17,666 nt of DNA from NCBI GenBank assembly GCA_946885845.1, contig CAMPHJ010000039.1:1-17666 (forward strand). The letters run 5' to 3'. The first letter of the stretch is position 1. Every line of letters begins with the position of its first letter. The notes beneath the pieces are model-generated. The model made no database searches. It was given only the letters and a program-made list of their open reading frames with translations, and had not been told where the DNA came from. Of this stretch, positions 1 to 7,595 are shown one piece after another. A program made the translations under genes and the position numbers. The DNA is from an uncultured Sphingobium sp. GTDB lineage: Bacteria > Pseudomonadota > Alphaproteobacteria > Sphingomonadales > Sphingomonadaceae.

Positions 1-2150
1 AGGTCGGCTGTCCCGGGCGGGCTGATGAAGTTGCCCGAACAGTCCTGCACCGGTACATTCGGCTGATATTCGTAACGCTCGTATTTGGCGTCGGTATAGC
101 TGAATGTGCCGCCGATCTCTACGCCCGGGAACGGCCTTAGCGAAGCTTCCGCCTCTACGCCTTGGATGCGGGCGTCGGCCTTCAGAACTTGAGCGCCAGC
201 TGCCTGCGTCACAGGATTGAAATCACCCGTGGCCCGCTGAATATCCTTGTATTTCAGATAATAATAGGTGGCGTTCAAACGAAGTGGCATGCCCGCAACC
301 CGGACGTCCGACTTAAAGCCGCCCTCATAGGATGTGACATATTCGGGTGGGAATGTTCGGGTGGTCGGGAAGACGGCATTGGCATTGATGCCCCCCGCCT
401 TGTAGCCGCGGCTGACCTTTGCGTAGAGGAGCAAGGCGTCAGAGGCCCGGTAGTCCAACCCAATGGTCCAGGTAGGGGCATTGGTCTTAAGGACGGCGTT
501 GAACTCGCATTCGCTTGGATCGACCGCAGGGGTGTTCGTGGCCGAGCAGAGAATGGCGCCAGGCGCCTGAGGTGTAGGATTGAGGTTGGGTCCGAAGAAA
601 TTGGCCGACCCGCTTACCTTATCCCAGGTATGGCGATATCCACCGGTCAGCTTGAGATTTTCCAGGGTCGGTACAAGCAAGCCGAAATCCAGCGTTGCCT
701 GTGCGTAGAGTGCCTTTGACCTGTTGGTGATCGAAAACCTGGCGTCAGAGCTTGGGCAGAAGCCGGTGAACGCAGCCGGGCAGAAGGCGATCGCGCCCGC
801 GCCTTGCTCCCTGACGGGACGCTGATCGTAGAGGAATGCGCCGGTCGTCAATGTCAGTTGATTGTCGAACAGATTGCCCTGCAACTGCAGTTCTTCGGTG
901 AAGACTTTCAGATCATCTCTGGGAACGCGGGCTGATGTGGCGTTAACATAGATTAGCGGCGTTCCATCGCCTGGCAGCGTGGCCTGGCCCGGCGCGGGAT
1001 AACGGCGTGGGTCATCATCCTGTTGTTGGAGGACGCTGCCGTCGCTATCGATACTGTAGTTTGAGGTGAAACGCTGGTAGCTCACGATATTGCGAAGCGT
1101 AAGTTCGTCGTTCAGATTGAGCGAAGAGGTGTTAGTGATGCCCCAGGTCTTCGTCTTTTGATAGGAATCCACGCCATGCGCCGTCCGTCGCGGCCCGCGT
1201 GCTTCTGAATCGGCAGCGGCTGCACGGTACACGTCACATGAAGCGATTTGTCCAGGGATTGTCGGGCCTTCGTAGCAAAAGCCGAGTGACGGATCCGACA
1301 GTGCTGCGACGTTAAACCCAGTGTTGACAAGTCCGGTGCCATTGTTGCTCGACTTGGCTCCGTAGGCCATCGTGTAGTTCTCAAAGCCTTCAAATGGCTT
1401 GAGCGTCAGGCCGATGCGTCCGGAATACCAGTGCGTATTGTCACGATCCTTGTCCCAGACCACGTCATAGGTGTAGCCATCACGGTCCTGATAGGCGCCT
1501 GCGACGCGCAGGAGAACCTTGTCCTCCACGACCGGCACATTGATCGCGCCTTCCAGTTGCTTGTTGTCGTAATTACCGAATTTCGCCTGAGCATAGCCTT
1601 CGAAATCATTGGTCGGCTTGTGCGGGACGAGCAGAACAGCGCCACCTGTGGTGTTACGTCCGAACAAAGTACCCTGCGGCCCGTTTAGAACCTGCACGTT
1701 CTCCAGATCGACGAAATTCCCCGGCCCGCCCTGTTGAGGGGTGGAAATCGGAGCGGGCAGCGGTACTTCGTTCAGGTACACCACCACACCAGGCGAGGCT
1801 TGGAAGGTGGCGCCCTGGCCGCGTATCGTGAAGCTCTGCGCCTCACGCGAAGGATTGCCATTATTGCCCACTACCAGCGAAGGAACGGTGGCTTGCAGGT
1901 TTTGCGCTTCCGTCACGCCTTGCTGCTGAAGGCGCTCGGGAGAAAACGCCGTGATGGCGATAGGCACGTCTTGCGCGCGCTCGTCGCGGCGCTGGGCGGT
2001 CACCACGATATCGTCAGAAGGGGAATCGCTAGCGTCGAGCGCCGTAGCTGAGCGATCCTGAACCTGCGCCTGCACATTCTGCGGAATGGCGAGCGGTAAC
2101 AGTGTCGCTGAACATAATAAGCCAACGCGAAGCCTGGTATATATAGCCAT
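1..2150 (-). CDS. TonB-dependent outer-membrane receptor, C-terminus beyond window
   Basis: The minus strand reads open without a stop from an ATG at 2150 to the window edge, giving 716 codons. It starts with a signal peptide (MAIYTRLRVGLLCSATLLPL...QAQ). A TonB-box region (SDDIVVTAQRR, near residue 47) and a plug domain (RDERAQDVPIAITAFSPERL, then IRGQGA and GPQGTLFGRNTTGGA) follow. Repeated beta-strand segments run to the edge (for example SRGYKAGGIN and YTDAKYERY). Receptors of this kind import scarce ligands across the outer membrane using TonB energy. The ribosome site AGGGAGG lies 6 bases before the ATG. It lies 165 bp downstream of the oxygenase-fold gene on the same strand, so it may be co-transcribed or have its own promoter. 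The ligand is unknown. The family call is secure. The last roughly 80-100 residues of the barrel are outside the window. Confidence 0.95.
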   Translation of the reverse strand, partial: MAIYTRLRVGLLCSATLLPLAIPQNVQAQVQDRSATALDASDSPSDDIVVTAQRRDERAQDVPIAITAFSPERLQQQGVTEAQNLQATVPSLVVGNNGNPSREAQSFTIRGQGATFQASPGVVVYLNEVPLPAPISTPQQGGPGNFVDLENVQVLNGPQGTLFGRNTTGGAVLLVPHKPTNDFEGYAQAKFGNYDNKQLEGAINVPVVEDKVLLRVAGAYQDRDGYTYDVVWDKDRDNTHWYSGRIGLTLKPFEGFENYTMAYGAKSSNNGTGLVNTGFNVAALSDPSLGFCYEGPTIPGQIASCDVYRAAAADSEARGPRRTAHGVDSYQKTKTWGITNTSSLNLNDELTLRNIVSYQRFTSNYSIDSDGSVLQQQDDDPRRYPAPGQATLPGDGTPLIYVNATSARVPRDDLKVFTEELQLQGNLFDNQLTLTTGAFLYDQRPVREQGAGAIAFCPAAFTGFCPSSDARFSITNRSKALYAQATLDFGLLVPTLENLKLTGGYRHTWDKVSGSANFFGPNLNPTPQAPGAILCSATNTPAVDPSECEFNAVLKTNAPTWTIGLDYRASDALLLYAKVSRGYKAGGINANAVFPTTRTFPPEYVTSYEGGFKSDVRVAGMPLRLNATYYYLKYKDIQRATGDFNPVTQAAGAQVLKADARIQGVEAEASLRPFPGVEIGGTFSYTDAKYERYEYQPNVPVQDCSGNFISPPGTAD

Positions 2151-2228
2151 GTTATGCCTCCCTCTTAAAACGATATCGTCTGCCAAGTTCTTTGCCTTGG
2201 TTTGTTCAATTAATTGCGAGGTGATGTG

Positions 2229-2300
2229 TTCTGGCAGAAGATGCTGACGTGCAAGCGCGCACATCCAGCGATCATCTATCAGGTTTTTCTTCTGCCAGAA
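2229..2300. promoter_or_regulatory. Pair of 11-bp palindromes before the receptor gene
   Basis: TTCTGGCAGAA (2229-2239) and TTCTGCCAGAA (2290-2300) are each palindromic around one central base. Their centres are 61 bp apart, close to six helical turns. Together they form 13-bp inverted arms (2229-2241 and 2288-2300). They lie between the oxygenase-fold gene and the receptor gene. They could be two operator half-sets for a dimeric repressor, or a long-range RNA stem. I did not see the motif elsewhere in the window. Confidence 0.4.
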
Positions 2301-2315
2301 TGATGCATACCCCTC

Positions 2316-3362
2316 TTATGCCGCTGCCAGATCATATATTGCAGGCATGATCGTGGGTGGCCCTGGCTCGAATACGCTCGTGAGGAACTGGATGAATTCA
2401 GGGTCGTGGAGCGGATCGCTCGGCGTCTTGAACGCTATGCCGCGAGCACGCAGTTCCGAGAGGAAGATGTCGAAGACCTGCTCATGCGACAGATCATCGC
2501 TATGATCGAGCGCGACCGTCATCTCATCCAGATCCATGTACATATCCGCGCCCCAATGGAACAGCATGCGGATTTCATCAGCGGGAAGCTGCTGGACGAC
2601 CTTGCCATCGGTCATGACCTGCCAGCCATCCGAATTCGGATCTGCAGCGATCACCGAATTGATCGCCAGGCCCTCCGGCTTGCGCATATCTTCCGGCCCA
2701 CAGGCATTCGCGCCGTGATACATGACCTCATTCTCGACCACCGCGGCGCGGCCCCACATCGGGGCATAAAGCTGCTTGGGCTGCCCGTCCGGGCCATCCG
2801 GCCAATAGGTAAAGCCGCCGCCGATCTGCCCCTTGTAATACCAGGTCAGCACCTGCGTCTTCTTTACCTGCCAATGGCGGAACAACCCGGATTTGGTCAT
2901 GAGGCCTATCAGCCAGGACGGGGTGTTCTGAATGTTCACGCCACGATAATCGGCGCCATCAACATGTGGCGGGCCACCTGCACCGGCCGGACCCTGAATG
3001 TTGCAAAGCATTAGGTTGGGGGCTGCATATTTGGCACCCCAATAACCCCGGGCCAGTTCAAGAAACTTGCTGTGATAGAAACAGTCCTCGATTTCGGGGT
3101 AAAGGCTTGCATAGCCCCGTCCGAGAAAGGCGCGGAAAACAGGGCTCAAAAACATGTCCCATGTGGGAACGAAGCCTTTGGGGAGTGTTCCGGATGTCGC
3201 ACCAATCACCTCTTCAGGGGAACTGAATTCCTGCGAAAGGATAGTGGTCCATGGTCCTTGCTCGCGAAGAACGGAAAAAAGCCGCTGCCGTTGATCTTCG
3301 CTGAACGCGCCCTCCAGGAGTTGGGGCTCGGCGATTGGGCGTAGAAACGAATGAGTATTCAT
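2316..3362 (-). CDS. Putative Fe(II)/2-oxoglutarate oxygenase-fold protein (copy A)
   Basis: This 348-aa soluble protein has no signal peptide or membrane segment. The HVDG segment supplies H133-x-D135, YHGANACGP supplies H216, and R227 follows 11 residues later in an RKPEGLAINS context. That order and spacing match the metal triad and 2-oxoglutarate-binding arginine of the Fe(II)/2OG (phytanoyl-CoA-like) superfamily, but fold membership is inferred. It is a close paralogue of 11527-12594, estimated by eye at about 70% identity or more, with an almost unchanged core (TKSGLFR, VLTWYYKGQIGGGFTYWPDG, GRAAVVENEVMYHGANACGP). The start ATG follows GAGAGGAAG. It lies 51 bp after the aminotransferase gene, so the two form an operon and probably act on the same compound. 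The substrate is unknown. Confidence 0.75.
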   Translation of the reverse strand: MNTHSFLRPIAEPQLLEGAFSEDQRQRLFSVLREQGPWTTILSQEFSSPEEVIGATSGTLPKGFVPTWDMFLSPVFRAFLGRGYASLYPEIEDCFYHSKFLELARGYWGAKYAAPNLMLCNIQGPAGAGGPPHVDGADYRGVNIQNTPSWLIGLMTKSGLFRHWQVKKTQVLTWYYKGQIGGGFTYWPDGPDGQPKQLYAPMWGRAAVVENEVMYHGANACGPEDMRKPEGLAINSVIAADPNSDGWQVMTDGKVVQQLPADEIRMLFHWGADMYMDLDEMTVALDHSDDLSHEQVFDIFLSELRARGIAFKTPSDPLHDPEFIQFLTSVFEPGPPTIMPAIYDLAAA

Positions 3363-3413
3363 AACGACTTCCTCTCAGAACAAAAAAACTGCGAAACAAA
3401 TTTCAGAACGATC

Positions 3414-4733
3414 TCAAGCCGTTCGTTTAAGTACGTCGAGCAAAGTTTGTGTGAGACTATCGATTTGGTCACGACTGATAATAAGCGGGGGTGAGAGCAC
3501 GATCGTGTCGCCATTTGCGCGGACCAAAAGGCCCTTTTCGAAGCAGTCCACGAATGCTTCAAATCCGCGTGATCCTGGATCATCTGGCCGAGGGGCAAGT
3601 TCAATTGCCGCGATAAGGCCCATGGCCCGGATATCGGCGATGTGCGGCGCGGTCTGCAATGACAGCAGGCTGTGCTGCCAATGCTCTTCAAGCTCAGCAG
3701 CGCGGCTAAAAAGGCCTTCGCGCTGATAGATGTCGAGGCTTGCAAGGCCCGCCGCGCAAGCAGCCGGGTGACCGGAATAGGTGTACCCATGAAAAAGCTC
3801 GATCGCGGCTTCAGGCCCCTGCATCAGGGCATCATGCACGTCGCGCGACGTGAATACGGCCCCCATTGGCATGGCGCCGTTGGTCAGCCCCTTTGCTGTC
3901 GCGATAATATCGGGGACGACATCGAAGTGCTGGGCCGCGAAGGGACTACCAAGACGGCCGAAGCCGGTAATCACTTCGTCGAAAATGAGGAGGATGCCAT
4001 GCCGCGTCGCTATCTCGCGCAGCCGCTTCAAATAACCCTGCGGCGGCAGCAGCACCCCTGTCGAGCCAGCGACGGGTTCTACGATGACGGCCGCGATAGT
4101 ATCCGCCCCATGCAGCTGGACGAGACGCTCAAGATCGTCAGCCAGCTCGGCGCCATGTTCGGGCGGGCCCTTGCACAACAGGTTGCGGCTGGGATCGTGA
4201 GTGTGCCGCATGTGGTCAACGCCATGCAGGGTGGAGAAGGCGCGACGATTATTGACAAGGCCGCCTACCGAAATGCCGCCAAAGCCCACGCCGTGATAGC
4301 CACGCTCACGCCCGACCAGCCGAGTGCGCGTGCCTTGGCCGATCGCGCGCTGATAGGCGAGCGCGATCTTGAGCGCCGTGTCCACGGATTCCGAGCCCGA
4401 TCCGGTGAAGAATATCCGGTCGAGACCGGGGGGCGCGATTTCGGAGAGGCGTTCTGCAAAGCGGAAGGCGAGAGGATGGCCCAGCTGAAAGCTTGGTGCG
4501 TAATCCAGGCTTTCCAACTGGGCGGCGACTGCTGAGGCGATCTCCTTACGGCCATGTCCTGCGTTGACACACCACAGGCCGGCCGTCCCGTCGAGAATCT
4601 CGCGTCCGTCGTCGCTGCGATAGTGCATCCCCGTTGCTTCGACCAGCATTCGAGGCGCCGCTTTGAACTTCCTGTTGGGAGTAAACGGCATCCAGTAGGC
4701 ATCAAGAGCAACGCTGTTATTAAGACTCTTCAT
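3414..4733 (-). CDS. Class III omega-amino-acid:pyruvate-type aminotransferase
   Basis: This 439-aa PLP enzyme is full length for the family. The N-terminal DAYWMPFTPNRKFK and LDGTAGLWCVNAGHG are characteristic of beta-alanine/omega-amino-acid:pyruvate aminotransferases. GSGSES (about 111-116) and Y146-H147-G contact PLP, FDEV supplies the aspartate D252, and K281 in ATAKGLTNG is the Schiff-base lysine. HGYTYSGHP is also conserved. The family moves a terminal amino group to pyruvate, giving an aldehyde or semialdehyde plus alanine. It is the first gene of the minus-strand operon and is transcribed away from the XRE-cupin regulator at 4884. A 13-bp palindrome sits just upstream of its start. 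The exact amine donor cannot be told; other omega-transaminase specificities are possible. Confidence 0.9.
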   Translation of the reverse strand: MKSLNNSVALDAYWMPFTPNRKFKAAPRMLVEATGMHYRSDDGREILDGTAGLWCVNAGHGRKEIASAVAAQLESLDYAPSFQLGHPLAFRFAERLSEIAPPGLDRIFFTGSGSESVDTALKIALAYQRAIGQGTRTRLVGRERGYHGVGFGGISVGGLVNNRRAFSTLHGVDHMRHTHDPSRNLLCKGPPEHGAELADDLERLVQLHGADTIAAVIVEPVAGSTGVLLPPQGYLKRLREIATRHGILLIFDEVITGFGRLGSPFAAQHFDVVPDIIATAKGLTNGAMPMGAVFTSRDVHDALMQGPEAAIELFHGYTYSGHPAACAAGLASLDIYQREGLFSRAAELEEHWQHSLLSLQTAPHIADIRAMGLIAAIELAPRPDDPGSRGFEAFVDCFEKGLLVRANGDTIVLSPPLIISRDQIDSLTQTLLDVLKRTA

Positions 4734-4742
4734 TTGATCATC

Positions 4743-4755
4743 CGCTAATTTAGCG
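4743..4755. promoter_or_regulatory. 13-bp palindrome in the aminotransferase leader
   Basis: CGCTAATTTAGCG is a perfect inverted repeat (CGCTAA/TTAGCG around one T). It ends 10 bp before the aminotransferase start at 4733 on the minus strand. It could be an operator, or an RNA hairpin shading the ribosome site, since no strong Shine-Dalgarno is visible there. Confidence 0.35.
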
Positions 4756-4813
4756 ACATGTTGACCGTTTACTCAGGCAACCCGCAAGACGTTTTCCGAC
4801 CTTCAGAAAATTC

Positions 4814-4841
4814 TTGATTTACAATAGGATGCGCTGATAAA
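4814..4841 (+). promoter_or_regulatory. Possible sigma70-like promoter of the module A regulator
   Basis: TTGATT (4814-4819) and GATAAA (4836-4841) are spaced by 16 bases and lie about 45 bp before the regulator start. The predicted transcription start falls inside the palindrome at 4843-4858. This is a weak consensus match and is inferred only. Confidence 0.3.
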
Positions 4842-4842
4842 C

Positions 4843-4858
4843 GTTCGATATATCAAAC
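4843..4858. promoter_or_regulatory. 16-bp near-perfect palindrome, candidate operator
   Basis: GTTCGATATATCAAAC matches its reverse complement at 7 of 8 half-site positions. It lies between the candidate promoter and the start of the divergent XRE-cupin gene. That is the usual place for an autoregulatory site, and it could also affect the divergent aminotransferase operon. Confidence 0.45.
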
Positions 4859-4883
4859 ATATGCAACAGGACGAGTAGTTTTG

Positions 4884-5435
4884 ATGCCGGAAGTGGAAAT
4901 CGGATCGCGCCTACGCCGTGCGCGGGAGAAGGCTGGCATTTCTCAACGTGCGCTGGCCAAGCGTGCCGGCATCACCAATTCCACCATCTCATTAATGGAA
5001 TCGGACGGCACCAATCCATCGATCGGCGCTCTGAAGCGCGTGCTTGATGCGATGTCGGTCAGTTTAGCTGACTTTTTCGCGACGGACGAGATGGATCGTC
5101 CCCGAACTTTCTACAAGGCCTCCGAACTAACGGAAATTGGCAAAGGCTCTGTATCCTTACGTCAAGTAGGACCCAGCCTGGTGGGGCGCCAGCTGCAAAT
5201 CCTGTCCGAAACCTACCAACCCGGCGCCGATACGGGGAAGATCAACCTCACTCATGAGGGCGAGGAAGGCGGGATCGTTATATCCGGCTTTCTCGAACTA
5301 ACCGTCGATGGCGAGAGATGCATATTGGGGCCCGGCGACGCTTACAGCTTCGACAGCAAGCGCCCTCATCGCGTCCGCTGCGTCGGGGATGAACCAGCTC
5401 GCTGCATTAGTGCGTGTACCCCCCCTAACTTCTAG
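4884..5435 (+). CDS. XRE-family regulator with C-terminal cupin (module A)
   Basis: The protein has 183 aa from ATG 4884; a TTG at 4881 would add one residue. Residues about 5-60 form a lambda-Cro/XRE helix-turn-helix (GSRLRRAREKAGISQRALAKRAG then TNSTISLMESDGTNPSI, shown as two segments). Residues about 105-180 form a cupin sensor (YQPGADTGK, HEGEEGGIVISG, GDAYSFDSKRPHR). The layout is that of PuuR/SutR-like regulators of amine or amino-acid genes. The cupin lacks the second histidine of the classic HxH metal motif, so it may bind a ligand without metal. It is divergent from the aminotransferase-oxygenase-receptor operon, with a 16-bp palindrome between. AGGA at 4868-4871 is the only ribosome-site candidate. 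It resembles the regulator at 10796 in both domains. The ligand is unknown. Confidence 0.9.
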   Translation: MPEVEIGSRLRRAREKAGISQRALAKRAGITNSTISLMESDGTNPSIGALKRVLDAMSVSLADFFATDEMDRPRTFYKASELTEIGKGSVSLRQVGPSLVGRQLQILSETYQPGADTGKINLTHEGEEGGIVISGFLELTVDGERCILGPGDAYSFDSKRPHRVRCVGDEPARCISACTPPNF

Positions 5436-5535
5436 GCTCATGCGAGCGGATACGCGGCGAAACGGAAACAAGTTCCACCGCCTTGCCCAAACCACTGCCG
5501 ACCGTGCCGGACGATGGTCCCTACGGCTGCTTGCT

Positions 5536-5558
5536 GCTTAAGTATCCTAGGCTTAAGC
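5536..5558. repeat. 7-bp inverted repeat downstream of the regulator
   Basis: GCTTAAG (5536-5542) and CTTAAGC (5552-5558) flank a 9-base spacer. The stem is AT-rich with no following T-run, so it is a poor terminator. It lies near the end of the IS91 remnant and may be an element-boundary structure. The rest of 5436-5560 shows no gene I recognise; a 71-aa minus-strand frame there resembles nothing known to me. Confidence 0.2.
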
Positions 5559-5559
5559 G

Positions 5560-6037
5560 CCCGGACAAAGGCACCAGCGGGCATTCTGTCCGAATTTGCA
5601 AGCATCTTTCGGACATACTCGACAATCGCAATCCCAAATGTCCAAGTCTGCAACGCATGAGCCGGCGAGCAATCCGACGAAGGCGAACCTACCGAGATTG
5701 TGCAGCGGGAGCAGCCGAGTGAACAACAGTCGGCGGAGCAGCACGCTCAAAACCGGCGCGGGCAGCAGGAAGGCGGGCGCGACGACGTCACCGTGTCGCG
5801 ATTCGCGCAATACTACCGCCCGGTACATCATATGCACGTGCAGATGGTGGGCCATCGCCGAGTCCCATGCGTGGAGTACCGCAGTGGTGCTGATCCGGGC
5901 GCCAAGAGGCTTCGTGTCGGCTGTGGTCGATAGCGTGACCTCTTAGGCCGTGCCTAACAGCAGATCGTAGGGCAGCGCGTTGTTGAAGGCGATCTCGGCC
6001 ATCTCTTCCGGCGAGATGAAGACGATGTGGGACAATG
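5560..6037 (-). pseudogene. Decayed IS91-family Y2 transposase fragment
   Basis: Reading the minus strand from about 6037, the frame gives [19 protein letters not shown], a stop (TAA at 5943-5945), then TADTKPLGARISTTAVLHAW, AMAHHLHVHM, FLLPAPVLSVLLRRLLFTRL and LGRFAFVGLLAG. This is the central part of IS91/IS801-type rolling-circle transposases (roughly HIVFTLP...LHTWGSALTHHPHVHM...FLLPVRVLSRLFRRLF). The histidine cluster is kept. Homology fades before about 5650, and the zinc-finger N-terminus and the Y2 catalytic part are missing. The internal stop and lost ends make it non-functional. Its upstream end abuts the truncated aquaporin gene. Family assignment is from recalled motifs, not a search. 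Confidence 0.7.
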
Positions 6038-6338
6038 GGCCGGAGAGGCCGTCGCCACCTTCGGCTTGGTCCTGACGATCATCGGGACCGTGCGGATGCG
6101 CCCGGACAGCGTTTCGGTCAGCGTCGCTCTCTACATCGTGGCCGCCTACTGGTTCACCTCGTCCACCAGCTTCGCAAACCCCGCCATCACTGTTGCCCGA
6201 TCGCTGAGCGACAGCTTCGCCGGCATCGCCCCGTCCTGCGTGCCAGCCTTTGTCGCCGCGCAGATTGTCGGCGCGATCACCGCCCATCTCGCCAGCGGGA
6301 TCATCGTCCCGGCAGCCCTACAAGAGGAACCCGCATGA
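6027..6338 (+). pseudogene. aqpS: 3' half of an arsenic-operon aquaporin (MIP channel)
   Basis: About 103 codons read [19 protein letters not shown], then [29 protein letters not shown] and [24 protein letters not shown] is the second NPA motif of the aquaporin fold. The first half, with the other NPA, is absent because the reading frame begins at the junction with the IS91 remnant. Full MIP proteins are about 220-240 aa. The stop overlaps the arsH start (ATGA at 6335-6338), the coupling expected of an ars operon with an AqpS-type channel that moves arsenite. Only the distal three or so membrane segments remain, so no channel can form. The GTG at 6027 is probably not a real start. The gene symbol is by analogy with aquaporins found beside arsH. 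Confidence 0.8.
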
Positions 6339-7075
6339 GCCGCGTCCGCGCCCTGCCCGACCCCGGCCATCTCCCCGCGTTCGATCCCGCCTATGCGATC
6401 GCTCGGCCGGCCATCGGCCTCGGCGACGACCAGCCGTCGCCACGTATCCTGCTGCTTTACGGCTCGCTGCGGGAACGCTCCTTCTCCCGTCTGGCAGTCG
6501 AGGAAGCGGCACGTCTCCTCCACTTCTTCGGTGCGGAGACACGCATCTTCGATCCCTCCGATCTGCCGTTGCCCGACCAAATTGACGGTGACGACCATCC
6601 TACTGTCCATGAGCTGCGCGAACTCTCGATGTGGTCGGAGGGACAGGTCTGGTGCAGCCCCGAACGGCACGGTCAGATCAGCGGCATCATGAAGGCGCAG
6701 ATCGACCATCTGCCGCTGGAGATGAAGGGCAAGCGCCCAACGCAAGGGCGCACGCTTGCGGTCATACAGGTGTCTGGCGGTTCGCAGTCTTTCAACGCCG
6801 TCAACACGCTCCGTCTCCTTGGGCGCTGGATGCGGATGTTCACGATCCCCAACCAGTCGTCTGTCGCCATGGCCTATAAGGAGTTCGACGACACGGGCCG
6901 CATGAAGCCCTCCAGCTATTACGATCGGATCGTCGACGTGATGGAGGAACTGGTGCGGATCACCGTCCTGATGCGGCCGCATGGCAGCCAACTTGTCGAT
7001 CGCTATTCCGAGCGAAAAGCGGCAGGAACTGCTATAGATCAAGCCGAACAGCGGGCGGCAGCGGCCACGCAATAA
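6335..7075 (+). CDS. arsH: Arsenical resistance flavoprotein ArsH
   Basis: This 246-aa NADPH-dependent FMN reductase-type protein starts at ATG 6335. It shows [13 protein letters not shown] (FMN phosphate loop, near residue 43), [69 protein letters not shown] and [17 protein letters not shown]. All are typical of ArsH, and the length fits the family. ArsH oxidises trivalent organoarsenicals and reduces quinones or other acceptors in the cytosol. The frame is also open upstream, but that part overlies the aquaporin coding sequence, and homology starts at this ATG. It is translationally coupled to the broken aquaporin gene. No arsR, arsB/acr3 or arsC is seen, so it is a residue of an ars operon cut by an IS91 event. 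It may lack its native promoter. Confidence 0.95.
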   Translation: MSRVRALPDPGHLPAFDPAYAIARPAIGLGDDQPSPRILLLYGSLRERSFSRLAVEEAARLLHFFGAETRIFDPSDLPLPDQIDGDDHPTVHELRELSMWSEGQVWCSPERHGQISGIMKAQIDHLPLEMKGKRPTQGRTLAVIQVSGGSQSFNAVNTLRLLGRWMRMFTIPNQSSVAMAYKEFDDTGRMKPSSYYDRIVDVMEELVRITVLMRPHGSQLVDRYSERKAAGTAIDQAEQRAAAATQ

Positions 7076-7242
7076 CCGCAGAAATCTGCCACTTTCGACC
7101 CTTTGCGGTCCTTCACGCATAGATTTTCCATCCCCACCAACGGACAGTCCGCTAACCACATCGGGCATGGCAGAGATGCCAGTATGGTCATGCCAGGCCG
7201 ACCACTGTAAACGGGCGAAGATCAGATAAAACAGGTGAACAC

Positions 7243-7581
7243 GTGGCCCGAAAGCATTTGAAACATGGCCCTTACGAGAACGATCATAGCGAGGAAGAAG
7301 CTCCTGAGGCCACACCCTCATGCTGGCTCTGTGGTCGGCCTACCGGGAAAAGCATCATCTGGCATCACCCCGTGCCCAAGAGCCGCGGCGGGCGCGATGT
7401 CGTGCCGATGCACCCTGTCTGCCAAAAGACGCTGATCGCCAATTTCACCAATTCGGAACTCCAGCGCCATGGGATGGATGTGGAGGGACTGCTGGCCAAC
7501 CCCAACATTCGCAAATTTGTCGACTGGGTTGCCAACAAAGACCCGGATTTCACTGCAACCATGGCTAAGAAGCAGCGCTAG
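7243..7581 (+). CDS. Small HNH-type zinc-binding protein
   Basis: This 112-aa protein starts at GTG 7243, with AGGTG 6 bases upstream. It contains CWLCGRPTGK, IIWHHPVPKSRGGRD and VPMHPVCQKT, the arrangement of an HNH nuclease-like fold: a CxxC knuckle, a double histidine, and a distal histidine/cysteine. A hydrophobic helix region (FTNSELQRHGMDVEGLLANP) follows. HNH proteins cut DNA or act as small zinc modules. Nothing shows which applies here. The final cysteine is followed by Q where a histidine is common, so activity is uncertain. It lies 167 bp after arsH and just before the 7596 gene. No partner immunity or phage gene is nearby. Confidence 0.7.
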   Translation: MARKHLKHGPYENDHSEEEAPEATPSCWLCGRPTGKSIIWHHPVPKSRGGRDVVPMHPVCQKTLIANFTNSELQRHGMDVEGLLANPNIRKFVDWVANKDPDFTATMAKKQR

Positions 7582-7595
7582 AGCCGTTGAAGACG

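Noticed and set aside
2229..2300. Reading the paired palindromes as a rho-independent terminator
   Set aside because: The loop is 46 bases and there is no T-run on the transcript side; an operator or regulatory stem fits better.
2406..3014. 202-codon plus-strand frame opposite the oxygenase-fold gene
   Set aside because: The minus strand has a conserved paralogue at 11527-12594, whereas this frame has no support.
3672..4535. 287-codon plus-strand frame opposite the class III aminotransferase
   Set aside because: It is a shadow of a well-supported PLP enzyme and shows no recognisable domain.
1..4733. A fumonisin-degradation (fum) cluster, because of receptor plus aminotransferase
   Set aside because: There is no carboxylesterase, and the aminotransferases belong to other subgroups than FumI as I recall it.
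6035..6334. Upstream in-frame extension of arsH
   Set aside because: This stretch is the aquaporin coding region in another frame; ArsH similarity starts at ATG 6335, which overlaps the aquaporin stop.
6146..7321. 391-codon minus-strand open frame opposite arsH
   Set aside because: It lies antisense to a clear ArsH coding sequence, has arginine/histidine-rich shadow composition and no family motif.
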